Part shown: one piece after another, positions 54,001-64,000 of the stretch
Numbering within the stretch: position 1 is the first letter of the stretch
How the letters are laid out: each line of letters opens with the position of its first letter
Source: Moniliella sp. 'wahieum'
Taxonomy: Eukaryota; Basidiomycota; Moniliellomycetes; Moniliellales; Moniliellaceae
DNA: 64,000 bases
Assembly (NCBI GenBank): GCA_003971905.1
Contig: RSEE01000004.1
Span: forward strand, 434,001-498,000
Direction: 5' to 3'
Program-made: the position numbers and the translations under genes
The notes under the pieces: model-generated
Told to the model about the DNA's origin: nothing
Seen by the model: the letters and a program-made list of their open reading frames with translations, nothing else
The model's database searches: none

Positions 54001-54703
54001 AGAGGGGCGCAATGAAGAACTGGGAAAAGCGATCCAGGGCACCCTCGAGGTGAGCATGGCCAACCGAGAAGAAGTAATTGGTATTCTCCATACCAGTGTA
54101 GGCATTGGAACCGCCATTGTGCAAAGCAAGAAACTCGGAATATTCGTTCTCGCGCGGGTACTTGGCCGTGCCGAGGAAAAGCATGTGCTCGCAAAAGTGG
54201 GCCAGGCCACTCAGATCGTCGGGGTCGGACAGATGGCCAACGTTGACGTCCATGGCAGCACTGGCTTTGTCGGTGGTAGGGTCATGAATGAGGAGGCACT
54301 CAAGGCCATTGGCGAGGGTGACAAGGCGGTAGGAGCGGTCGTCAAGGACGGGCTTCTCCACCTCGGGCTCAAACACGGCGAAGGAAGGGGAGGCGACGGC
54401 GGCATCGGCACCGGCGGCGGCGGAAGTCTTGAGAGCGTAGCCGGGCGGGAGAGGCGGGAAGGACGACGGGGCCGGGGAGCTACCTGCGGCGGAGGCAGCA
54501 GAGGGGGCAGCGGCCGTGGCGAGATTGGCGCGCTGGGCAGCGAGGGCAGGTGGGACAGACAGCATGGCGGGGCGTGCTTTGTGCGTGAGGGTGCGGGTGG
54601 GAAAGGGCGGGGCAGAGGCGGCAGCGCACAACGCACGGGCGGCAGCTGGCGTGGCTGCGGTCCGGCGGGCAGTGGCGAGGAGGGCGAGGCGGACGGGCAA
54701 CAT
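51043..54703 (-). CDS. STE23: Insulysin-type M16A metallopeptidase (Ste23/IDE)
   Basis: This zinc peptidase degrades small peptides inside a closed chamber; in yeast the family processes a-factor precursor. The catalytic half has the inverted zinc motif HFCEH (in [18 protein letters not shown]) and, about 70 residues on, [14 protein letters not shown] carrying the third ligand Glu. Also visible are [17 protein letters not shown], an intron at 53884-53935 (GTACGT to TTTCAG), [52 protein letters not shown], the C-terminal half with [44 protein letters not shown], and [14 protein letters not shown]. The start at 54703 gives a basic, Ala-rich leader ([18 protein letters not shown]) resembling a mitochondrial presequence; a second in-frame Met lies about 46 codons on. 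The C-terminus ends IENPEA at 51043 after a long Pro/Ser insertion. Frame changes occur near 53690, 52730, 52400, 52150 and 51230. Confidence 0.92.
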
Positions 54704-55535
54704 GTACAGAGCGCACGCGCCGGAGCCGAAGCGGGCAAGCTTGCAAGCAAGCGGAGCAAGCGAAGCAAGCAGAGAGGCGGCGGAAGCGCAGACGCAGGAG
54801 CGAACGCGAAGACGCGGGTGGGTACGAAGGCCCGAGCCGAAGTGGTGGTGGGGTGGGGTGGGGTGGTGGCGGTGGCGGACGAAGAGCGGAGCACAACAGA
54901 GGATGGGTGTCGGCTGTGTCGGGGGATCGTTTGCGGTGGCTTGGCTCTGGCCTGCTCTGGCCGCTTCGGAGCAGCGGGGCTGCGTTGCGGGTCCGGCAAT
55001 TTGATTGCATGCACGTCCACGCCTAGGGTTGCGCCGCACCCCCTAAAGCCACACTGGCCCCGCTGGCCTCCGCGGGGGATTTGGTAATCCCCGGCGGCTT
55101 GGGACGGCAGCCTGCAATATTCAACGGCATTGGACAGACGCCGAAGGAAAACCGTCGGGATTTCAGGAATTTCGGGGAGCACGCTTCCTGTTCTTGGATG
55201 GAAGCTTGGCCCGAGAAGGCAAGTAAGGCCGCTGTAAGGCCGCTGTCGTCATTACAATCATCGTTTGCCAGTATGGCTGCCAGCCCACTCTCATCAACGT
55301 TCAACTTGAACTGCTTCAAGGCAGCCTCCAAATGCAACCAAACGTCCATCATTTCCAAAAGTCCACAAAAAGTCCAACGCTCCACGGCCAGTCCATGCGA
55401 GAGTAATCCAAACGAGTGGAGAAAAGGCGACAGGAGATCAAAAAGGGGAGTGCAGGAGCGTAGCGTTACCGGAACACCAGACGAGACAGGGGGGTCATAT
55501 GGGGGGAAAGGAAAACGTATCAAAGGAGATCGAAC
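54704..55535 (-). promoter_or_regulatory. Promoter region of the insulysin gene
   Basis: This lies upstream of the insulysin start and downstream of the Prm10-like stop, both genes being on the minus strand. A purine/pyrimidine-biased stretch (CCCACCCCACCCCACC on the minus strand, near 54850) precedes the start. No TATA box and no gene are evident. Confidence 0.45.
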
Positions 55536-58500
55536 TCAGAAAGAGAAGACACTGCGTGAGCGCGAGCGTGAAGCCGAGCCGAGTAGCAGATAACTCAAGG
55601 ACGAAGCCAGGAACAGGCCCACGGTCATACCCATCGCGGTCGTAATCAGACTCTCGGCGACACGAAAGCCATTGGAAAACGTCGTCTCGGTTGTTGTCGA
55701 GTCATTAGACTGTGCAAACAAAAGCAGCCTTGCCCGTGAGCCATGCCCGATGGAAGCTGATACAGCATCCCCGGTACGCTCACCGTAAACGAACGGCCAT
55801 TGGCAAATCGACCGTACACATTGCCCAAAAAGGCGACCGTCAACGATCCAAACATCGCAAGCAAATCTGCCCGATTCGACAACAGCGGTCGCAACGCGGT
55901 AAAATGCGATACACACCACCCAGCAATCGAGATGATGAGAAGAATGGGGTACTCGCGTGTGCGCAACGTGGCCTGGTTGCGCAACGCCAGGCCCGTGGTG
56001 TAGGCTGGCACGGTCAAGAATGCCCACCAGTACCCGACCCCATTTCTCCACCATTGCCCCGGGTGGTTTTGCAACGACGAGCAGTTGGCCATCTGGGGAG
56101 GCAAGTTGACTGGTTGGCCCGAGCACAGGGTCCAGACAGCCGAGCCAAGGGAGACGCCAAAACCGAGAAACAGACTGTTCAGGACCCCGAACGCCATCCG
56201 AATGGCACCGGGGACAATGCTGCGACGACTCTGAGCCTCGAGCGAGGCAAAGAGGTAGGTGAGGGAAGGCAAGATCAAAACGATCGAGCCCCCCAGCGCA
56301 GCCGAGGAGCAAAAGTAACCCTTGCCGTTTTGAAACACGGCCGAGGTAATGAAAGAGTTGACTCCGGCCACCAACAGCTCCATCCCTGTGGTAGAGTCGG
56401 ACGTGAAAAACAGCTGACAGGCCACAACCAGCGCGCCCAGTACGCCCGCCAGCATCGCGTCAATCGGGCTGCCGCTGAAACCCATGGGTCCCAGAGTAAT
56501 GCTCGCTGAGCAAAGCGCACCCACAAGAATAAGCTTAACGCGTCCAAGGTGAGGCGGAGAGCACATCAGCTCATCGAGATGGATGCTGGCTTCCTGCACT
56601 CCAATTTGGTCGTGTATCACGGCCCAGTACAGATCGTGGGTGGAGGATAAGCGAGTCAGATCAAGGGTAGGCGCTTGCTTGATGATGTGTTGCTCACTGG
56701 TGTGAGTGAACGTGTCTTGGAAAGAAATAAGAAGCATTTGCGGTAGAAAGACACATTGGCAATTGACGTCCAACACTCTCGCCGTTTTCAGTACTTGAAC
56801 ATCAATCCGATGCGGCGGAGCTCCAAACATGAGCAAGCATCGAGTCAGCTTGAGGAGGAAGTCTTGACGCTCCAGCAATGCCGCCACATGGCGTGTGATC
56901 TGTCATTCAAGGCCAAAAGAGCAGATACGATCAGTCCGGTTCGTTCTCATTAGGGGAAAAAAGAGACGTACATAAACTCGCTCGCGCTTCATCAGATTCT
57001 TACGCTTTTAATCTTTTTCCTCCAAGCCCGACGAGAATCTAAATTGTCCTTCGAATCAAGCTCTGACCCAAAAGCGATGGAGGAACCTGGCGCGAGAGTT
57101 TGCGCGCGCGAGTAAGGGGGAATGGGAAGACCAAAGTAGTCCCCTGATCCCCAACTCGAACCGGCGGCAGCCGATGTGCTAGGCAGGCGAGGCAAAAGGG
57201 TTGCCCATCTCGGCAGGAGAAGGACCACTCCAAGATCCAAATGCATCCCCCGATCGAGACGGGGTATAGTCTTGGCCACCGTTGAGGGAGAAGTCCACTT
57301 CAGGTGAGGTCGCTGACAAGCTTGATTTCCCCATAGCGATGAGTGTATTGGACGAGGAAGCAAAGGGGGCGCTAGAGGAACTTTTTCTCCCGCGATAGGG
57401 GGTAGTAAGAGTGGTTTGAGAAGGGTTATTGGGCAAGAGGGGCGTTCCAGGCATACTGCCCGTGGCGGTCGAACCAGCCAAGCCAGCGGGACGTTTGAGC
57501 ATTGGGTAGAGCCCCGTCGTACCCGATAAAGAGGAGCGCCCATGGATGGAAGGTGGAGGTGCACTGGCTTCGGCAAGAATTTGGCGGGTATGCTGGAGCG
57601 TGCGTGCATTCATCTCGGGCAAAACGTATCGGTCCAACTTAAATCCGGGCCTGTTGGGTGCAGCACCCAAGGTAGAGTGTAGTGGACTGACACTGCCAAT
57701 CAAACTGCCCGTAGAGGCCACCAGTGCGCCAAACACACCAGCCCCACTCCGGGCCGCTTGGGGACGCTCAATCATCTCGAGGTAACCGGGACCAAATCCT
57801 AGGCTGTTCATCCCGCGCCTGGCGAGCTGAAGAAACGTGCCCTGTTGATCAGCCTCCTCGCCCTCAGTCTCCGCAGGCATTCTTTGGACTGAGGGGGAAG
57901 GGGGAGAGGAGAAGGGGGAGTTCGCGGTGCATGTGTTCCTCTTGACCGTCCCAGTCACTCAAGCCACTGGTAATCTCAGAAGTAGTGGCATGTGAGAAAC
58001 TGGTAGAGCCAGCATGGACTGGCCCTTGCGCTCTTGTTCGTACAGCATCAAAAGCGAAGCCAAGACCCCACTTCCATGAGGTAGCGCATCTTTGCTTTGC
58101 ACACCCGATCTAGGGTGCGCTAAGGAGCCCTTTGGAGCCCAGTCCCCATCATCAGGTGTGAAGTGGTTGGCCGTGGTGGTGGTGGTGGGCGGCGAGCTGG
58201 AAATGGACAGGCCTGGCGAATTGAAATTGTGCAATAGGCTGCCGCGCGCCGCTCATATTTACCGCGCTCCATTGACGGACGCCGACGGCCCTTGGCCGAG
58301 CCTGGGGCTGAGACAGAAGGCGGGGGGTTGGGGGGAAGATGCTTCTTGTTGGTCGGACCAAAGGGTGCACTCCATCGTAGCTTGGACTTCCCCTTGCCCG
58401 CTCTCTTGTGATGGTGAAGCAACTGGGTCTCCATATCATCATCCGTCTCTTCGGCCATGTCGTCCGGGAGGCCGTCCATCTCCCCATAAAAATGTCAATG

Positions 58501-58803
58501 TGGTGGGTTTGGGGTTGGGACGAGCGGGGCACCTGTTTCCCCGTGGAGGTAGGCGATTTGGGACAGGGGAGGGTATTAGGATGCAAACGGTACGGACCAT
58601 CGGTAAATGAGGAAACGTGGTGATCTCCACGATCGTTGAGGACACCAAACTCGCTTCTTGCTTCTTGCTCCGAAACGAAAGGGTTCACCGTTGCTCTGCG
58701 CCGCCTATCGTCGATGGTGCCTCATCCTTACTCTGGATGGAGGCGCGTGGTGGGACAGAGATCGCATCTCAACCGTCTCAGTGTCGGTGGGTGGGATGCT
58801 CAT
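55536..58803 (-). CDS. Prm10/ThrE-family (DUF1212) membrane transporter
   Basis: This is a polytopic membrane protein with a long cytosolic N-terminus, like pheromone-regulated Prm10. The chosen start is MSIPPTDTETVEMRSLSHH at 58803; the frame is open further upstream. The N-terminal region (58803-57000) includes VNPFVSEQEARSEFGVLNDR, EETDDDMETQLLHHHKR, a basic patch, GVLASLLMLYEQE and Ser/Pro-rich sequence. After an intron at 56900-56972 (GTACGT to GACAG) comes the ThrE domain: RQDFLLKLTRCLLMFGAPPH (the FGAP-x-HR motif), ISFQDTFTHTSEQ, ELLVAGVNSFITSAVFQNG, successive hydrophobic helices, and PGMLYQLPSGMAHGSRARL, then MGMTVGLFLASSLSYLLLGS near the end. The stop is at 55536. About 1065 codons. 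Frame changes occur near 58720, 58480, 58250, 57950, 57180, 57010 and 55740. The transported substrate is unknown. Confidence 0.82.
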
Positions 58804-60435
58804 CTTGGTACCCCCAAGCGAGGCAGATGCCCTTCGGGAAGGCAAGTCAAGGTGCAAGGGACCCGGTTTCTTAGCTCTTTCGAGGCCAAGCGAATGAGAA
58901 TGGTCTTGTTGCTGCGCACGCCCCCAGTTCGATTCACTACAGCCACCTGGGGATGCAAGAATGCGAGGTGTTGACAAAGCCGGCTGGGACGATGAAGCGG
59001 AGGGATGTCGGCCTACGTCGGCGATGCGACAGGTGGGCTGTTGGGTACAGTCTCTGATGGCGCGGGACGCAAACGCACCGATGGCCCGGTGCGTACCAGG
59101 GGTGGCTCCCACCGCACGCGTGCTGCTGGAACCGAAATACCCGTGGCTCCGCCGTGTTGTAGGATGGGAGCGGCAGCCCGAGCCGGCCTGTGGGGTACGT
59201 CCGCAGGCATAGGGAGAGCTTGAAGACGCCCCGGATAGACGGGGCTCCAAAAGGAGAGAGAGGAGGGTGTTGGGGGGGGTGGAGAGGACTGGGGGCTGAG
59301 AGAGAGATCCGAGATGCATTTGCAGGAGGGCATCGAGGGTTGCGCACGCGCGAGTCCACCACACAGGACAGGCGGCTGTAAGCGGCTGCAGCATCACCGA
59401 AGTTCTGTGCTTTGGATGGGTTAGTGGTGCAGGGTTTTCTGTCGCACACTGGCTGTTTCTGCTGCGCGCTCTTCTGCCTCGCTCGCCTTGTTCGGCTCAG
59501 CACCCGCACGGCGCCAGTCGTGCCTTGGCGTTTGCTCGCCCTCGTCCAACACTGTGGTGGCGCCAGTCGCTCCACCCGGGCGCAGGACCAGTGTGTGCGG
59601 TCCCTCTGCGCCAGTACCCAGAGCCTGCCGCTCTCGATATGGCTTCACGCATCCACTCAGTTGCCGGCCCGCCTGAATGTCTTGGCGCCCTTTCGAGAGC
59701 GCCTGCCGATCCATCGCCCCTGCTGCTTTGCCCCCGGGGGGTCCAAGATAACGCTACCAAAGTAAGAGAATGCGAGCGAAAAGCTATGCATATCTCGCAC
59801 GCTAAAAGTATAATGTTGTGGTTTTGGTTACCACAATTAAGCAGTACTCACGCCCACTGTGGACTCGCACGTCTGCTTGTATTAAGCAGTTGGGCCGCCA
59901 GGGCGTCTGCGTCCCCTGGCTCTTTTCGTCAACACTCTCCTCGATTAGGAAGCAGGGGGGGCTCTGTGTGGATTCACATACCAGCACACAACAGGAGTGT
60001 TGTGTGGGTTTGAATTGGCACGCAAGCGACAACCCTTTTTCCTAGCGGCAATGAAGGCCCAGGGTAAGTATTACAATGCAAACATCACCGGTGTTGAGTT
60101 CTTCATCACCGTTCCTTCTTCATTATTGTCCAACCACCTGGTGGAGGGCGGGTCAGAGGCAGCCACCTTAACAATCAAGTAAAACAAGTAGAAGAATGGC
60201 AAATAACAACTCTGCTACTATAAGTACACATTATCGGCCACACCCGACATACAATAGAGACGTGTTGGACATAAATTTGCATTCTTTTGGGGGGGTACGT
60301 CTGTGCCGATGATAGAGGATCCCACCCACTGCTGGGACCAAGGCGCTCTGAGGTCGGGGTTGATCGAGATCATAGCAAAGATAGGGCAAAGTGAACGTTG
60401 GTGGGAAGGGGGGGCAGAGGCCAACGCCGCTCTTC
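58804..60435. other. Stretch between the Prm10-like gene and SEC31
   Basis: The first 600 bases (to about 59,400) keep long minus-strand open frames with Ser/Pro-rich sequence and may be extra N-terminal coding sequence of the Prm10-like protein. From 59,400 to 60,200 nothing is recognised. 60,200-60,435 is probably SEC31 3' untranslated region. Confidence 0.4.
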
Positions 60436-63400
60436 TCAACGCATGTGCGAGACGAGCTGTTTGATCCCCACGCATGCCCGTTGCAGATCCCCAGACACAA
60501 TCGTGGCCAATTGAACGTGAATGTCAAGCAGCAGGTGCGTTGCGCGCCACGATCGCCTTGCACAGCTCGTGTAGCAACGCAATCACCGGTTCCGGCACAA
60601 TTTCATTGTTGATTGCGTCCAGCAGAACCCCAATCCGTCCGTCGACATCATCGGCAATCCGCTTGGGCACGCCACTGGCTCGGAACTTGGCTACTTCGCC
60701 GCTCAAGACACCAACGATAGGCTTGTGGGCCGGAGGCACATGCGACCGGTCCCCGGGGGTACTTCAGACCCGGCGCGAGGGGCGTCGTGGGCTGTGGAGG
60801 TGCTCCAGCACCATTCCCCGGGGGGGGCCGCGCCGACGCCCGGGAGGCCAGGGGTGCCCATCCGCGCAAGGCCCTGCGGTGGCGGCGGGACAAAGCCCGG
60901 GGGACCACCGTTCAGGTGGGGCGTGGGTGGAGCAAAGCCCGGGCAGGGTTGGGACGGAAGCCGTTGGCACCGCCCTGCGGTCCCATCGATGGCGGTGGCG
61001 CATACGGGTTGGGCTGGGGTGGACCCATGGGCGTCCTCGCTCGGAGAGGTGGGGAAAGCAGACCTGGCCCCGCCGCATGGTTAAGACCGCCCCGTGGCGG
61101 ACCCGTCGGCCCACCGCGCATCGAACCCGCAGGTGAGCCAGGCACAGGCATGCCCGGGGTACGCGCACGCATGGGAGGACCCATGGGCGGCCCACCGAGA
61201 GCAGGCGAAGCAGTAGACACCCCGGGTTCAACCCCCGGGTGGGCCCTGCGGAGGGCCCATCGGTGGTTGCCCGGGTGCCGCGACGGCAGGCATGTTGGGG
61301 AAAGGAGCCGTGATCGGAGCGGCACGATGCCCCATCCCACTTGCTGGACGCCGGGCAGCGAGTGTCGGGATGTCGTTCCATCCGCTCACATCTCGCTTGG
61401 GAGGCGGCGCAGCGGGCGTGGCGCGGCCTGGGCTGCCAAAGTTTGAGCAGTCGTCGGCGGTGGGGGCACAGAGGCGCCATAGGGTGTTGCACTGTACGGG
61501 GCAGCAAACGAGGTGACGGGCGAGCCCACTCCTGGTGCAGGTGCGTACGGGTTGGACGGGTTGGACTGAACAGCATACGGGTCCGACGCTGTGGCGACAG
61601 GGGGTTCAACCGTGGGCACCATAGGGGCCACAGGCGCATAGGGACTGGCCCCACTTGATGCCGGCACGGCAGGTTGGGCCGGAGTAGGGGGGGCGTAACC
61701 TCCTCCATACCCACCGTTTGCCATAGCCGGGGCTGTGGGGCGGGCGGCGCGTACAGGGAAGGGGCGGGGGCAGCTCCATATGCGTTGGCTCTGGGCGCCA
61801 ACGAAGACTGCCCGTACCCGGCCGCGGTACTAGCCATCCCCTTGGCCTGGAGTAGCTCGAGAGCAGTATCGGCTCCCTTGAGGGACAAATACCCAGCTGG
61901 GGTGCGCTGGAGGAACGAAGCCGCGGCATCCATCAAACCCTGGTCAGCGAGTAGGTTGACGTACTCCAGAATACGATCATAAAGTGGGGCAAGCTTGTAT
62001 CCGTGCTCCGGCACCATGCCAGCAGCATTTTGCAAGTCCACATCCACATATCCCACAGCCGATTCAAAGACCATAATTTTCTCAATGAACGCTTGCAACG
62101 CCTCGGCATGGGCCGAAGAGGCGCCGCGCTGAGAATAGGCCGGGTCCAAGGAACCATTCTGAGCAGCGGCAAGGATGGCAGCCTCCTGTTCTGCCATCTC
62201 GTCGCCCCAAATTTGCGCCATCTTTTCCAGTCTGCCAGAGGCGAGGTAGCAGACCGTAGCATTCTTACGGGCGTCCGGGGCTTGACCAGAATAGTAAAGG
62301 TCCTCTAACCGTTGGCCCAGCGCCTCAGCGAGCACGCCAAAGTCCTCCGATTTGGCGTAAGTGCACAGCACAACAAAGGTCTCTTGCCAGTCGGCCAAGT
62401 CGGCATAGGCCACCACGTCCCCAAGGTCTTCGGAGACGATGGACTGGTACACGCGCAAGAAGGGGCTTGTGCCACTGTTCTTGGCGAAGTAAACCGACTG
62501 AGTTCTGGCCAACAGTTCATCCCCACCACGGACGGCAAGGAGGATAGCGTCTGCATACCGCTCCACTGATAGACACAGAGATACCGCGCTCTCAAAGTCA
62601 CCCAAGATCAAAGCACGCGTAATATCCTGGTCCACGGAACTCTCATGGGCAGGGTAGATGGAGAAGGGTCCTTTCTCGGCCACTGTCGAGGACACATCCT
62701 TCGTAACAGGAGCAGCAGGAGCAGAAACTTGGGGGGCAGCACCCAAGTTGTCGAAAAAGTCTTCGCCGCCATTTGCATCACGATCGGAGAAAGGATCAGG
62801 TTGGGGTGGAGGTGCAACAATTCGTCTTGAACCGCGGCTCCGCACTTGGACCCAACAGGTCGCCCATGGTCGCTCTAGCTTGTCCAGGGCAGGGACAATC
62901 TTTTGTTCCAGGTCTTGCTTGGTCACACCAAGAAGAGTGATGAGTTCGTCTCGTGCACCCGAATTGAAGAGAGTTTGGAGGGCGGCCCAGTTCGACACCT
63001 CCTCGGGGTTGGAGCCATCGGTCTCGGCAGTTGGCCTTGCTCAAGCAAACTCGGCCAGGGTGCCGCTTGCTACGGCTTGCTGCAGTCTTTCGGCCCGTTC
63101 CACAATCCCAGGCTCAGTGACGACTTGACGGATGTGCACACCAGAACGATTGGGGTGTACTGAAACGAGCTGCCCACCAAAGAGAAGGCGGCCGCGATCG
63201 GACGCTTGAGCCATTTGGGAGGCTGAACCAATGACACACCGGCAATGTCGGAGCGGTGACGCTTGGGAGGTTATTGAAAAAGTCGTTGTCGTCCACAGCA
63301 GCAGCTTGCTCGTGCTCCCGGCGGCAGCCGCGGCAGTTTCGTCATTCTCGATTGAGTGGAGAGAGTGCACGCCAATCTGGCCGTCAAAGCTGGCTTTGCG

Positions 63401-64000
63401 ATCAGGTTAGGATCGCGTGGGCACCATTGGGCTTCAAAGGTCCAGTTGGTACTGGGCGAGAGCTCGCCCACATTTTGACCGGTTTGGGGGTTCCAGAGCA
63501 AAGTACGGTTGTCCTTGCCGCACGATACAAGCAGATCCTCATCTGCCATGCACCACCCAACAGACAAAATTCCCCTCGTGTGGCCCTGGAGAATCACTTC
63601 AGGAGCGTGAGCATTGCGCAGATTCCAGACCGAAATGACGGGGTTGGCATCATCTTCACTAGCGGTAACGAGACGAGTGGCAGTGCGCGGGTCCCAGGCG
63701 ACAGAACTAGTACCAGCCGAACGTGCGCCAGGCGCGCTAAAGGCGCTACCAGCTGGGCCAGCACCGCCATAGGTCAGGCAAGATACCTCGGATTTGTTAC
63801 GCAGGTCCCATACCACCGTATTACCACTGTTGGAAGCCGAAGCAAGAATAGGAGGAACTTTATTGTTCCAGGCGAGAGCGGTGATGTCGCCGAGCTTGGC
63901 TGAACGCTCTCCTGGAGAGTAGGCCTGGCGCGGGTCATGCAAATCCCAAATGTAGATCTCACCGTTGATGCCACCCGAACCGAGAAGATTGGGAGAAAGC
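60436..64000 (-). CDS. SEC31: Sec31, COPII outer-coat subunit (5' end outside the window)
   Basis: Sec31 forms the COPII cage with Sec13 on vesicles leaving the ER. The window begins inside the N-terminal WD40 propeller: YIWDLHDPRQAYSPGE, DITALAWNNKVPPILASAS, VVWDLRNKSEV, SVAWDPRTATRLVTASEDD, ISVWNLRNAHAPE, LQGHTRGILSVGWC, LLVSCGKDNRTLLWNPQTG and EAQWCPRDPNLIA. After an acidic region, the alpha-solenoid has DITRALILGDFESAVSLCLS, ERYADAILLAVRGGDELLAR, DVVAYADLADWQETFVVLCT and YVNLLADQGLMDAAASFL. A Pro/Gly-rich segment (about 61,800-60,750), the Sec23/Sar1-contacting type, follows. The C-terminal helical domain has VPKRIADDVDGRIGVLLDAI and ends with GIKQLVSHMR at 60436. No intron is needed, but frames change near 63370, 63040, 62860, 61700, 60760 and 60540. 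At least 1188 codons lie in the window. Confidence 0.93.

Noticed and set aside
1-64000. Bacterial-style features (operons, ribosome binding sites, CRISPR arrays, insertion sequences)
   Set aside because: The window is fungal nuclear DNA; no spaced direct-repeat array, transposase or terminal inverted repeats of an element were seen.

Overview
This window is nuclear DNA of a fungus. The genes are eukaryotic and split by short GT-AG introns of about 50-120 nt. Donors are mostly GTACGT, GTATGT or GTAAGT, with CTAAC-type branch points shortly before the acceptor. Promoters often carry a TATATAA box and pyrimidine-rich leaders. The gene set (Rio1, Sec31, Hgh1, insulysin/Ste23, TSC1, an HbrB-domain TORC2 subunit, an Lte1-like Ras-family GEF, a Prm10/ThrE-type transporter, a MYST acetyltransferase and an NCS1 purine/cytosine permease) is fungal. 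Few introns, a visibly high GC content and the presence of TSC1 lean towards Basidiomycota, but the lineage is an inference.

Layout, left to right: a partial, possibly Mediator Med1-like gene (minus, 1-1071); a Tat-SF1/Cus2 U2 snRNP factor (minus), divergent from RIO1 (plus); a small hypothetical (minus, 5.6-6.2 kb); a Pro/Glu/Lys-rich repeat protein (plus, 7.0-8.3 kb); an intron-containing tRNA-Pro(AGG); a small secreted double-psi beta-barrel protein (plus, 10.4 kb); a large RasGEF (minus, 12.0-17.2 kb); a 3.5 kb gene-poor stretch with a minisatellite and palindromes; a mitochondrial 2-oxodicarboxylate carrier (plus, 20.7 kb); a histidine-phosphatase-like gene immediately followed by, or fused to, an HbrB/PROTOR gene (plus, 23.1-25.7 kb); an NCS1 permease (plus, 26.5-28.2 kb); an alpha-crystallin-domain protein (minus, 30.3-31.3 kb); a 3.9 kb gene-poor stretch; TSC1 (plus, 35.2-38.6 kb); a MYST histone acetyltransferase (plus); HGH1 (plus); an intact stand-alone Gag/capsid-like gene (minus, 45.2-46.6 kb); a gene that may be a proteasome-assembly chaperone (minus), divergent from a DUF4870-type membrane protein (plus); insulysin (minus); a Prm10-like transporter (minus); and SEC31, whose 5' end lies beyond the right edge.

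The most pervasive feature is technical. Almost every conserved gene changes reading frame one or more times, often at homopolymers, while homology continues unbroken in the new frame. Restoring one base in the carrier gene and two in the repeat-protein gene makes their exon sums exact multiples of three. This fits uncorrected indels in the assembly much better than mass pseudogenisation, so gene spans below bridge these points. HGH1 and the Gag-like gene read through without a break.

Functionally the window covers growth control (TSC1, the HbrB TORC2 subunit, the Ras-type GEF), ribosome and translation-factor maturation (Rio1, Hgh1), secretion (Sec31), splicing, chromatin, mitochondrial and plasma-membrane transport and proteolysis. 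There is no sign of a metabolic cluster or operon-like unit. The best candidates for new biology are the orphan Gag-like gene and the possible phosphatase-HbrB fusion.
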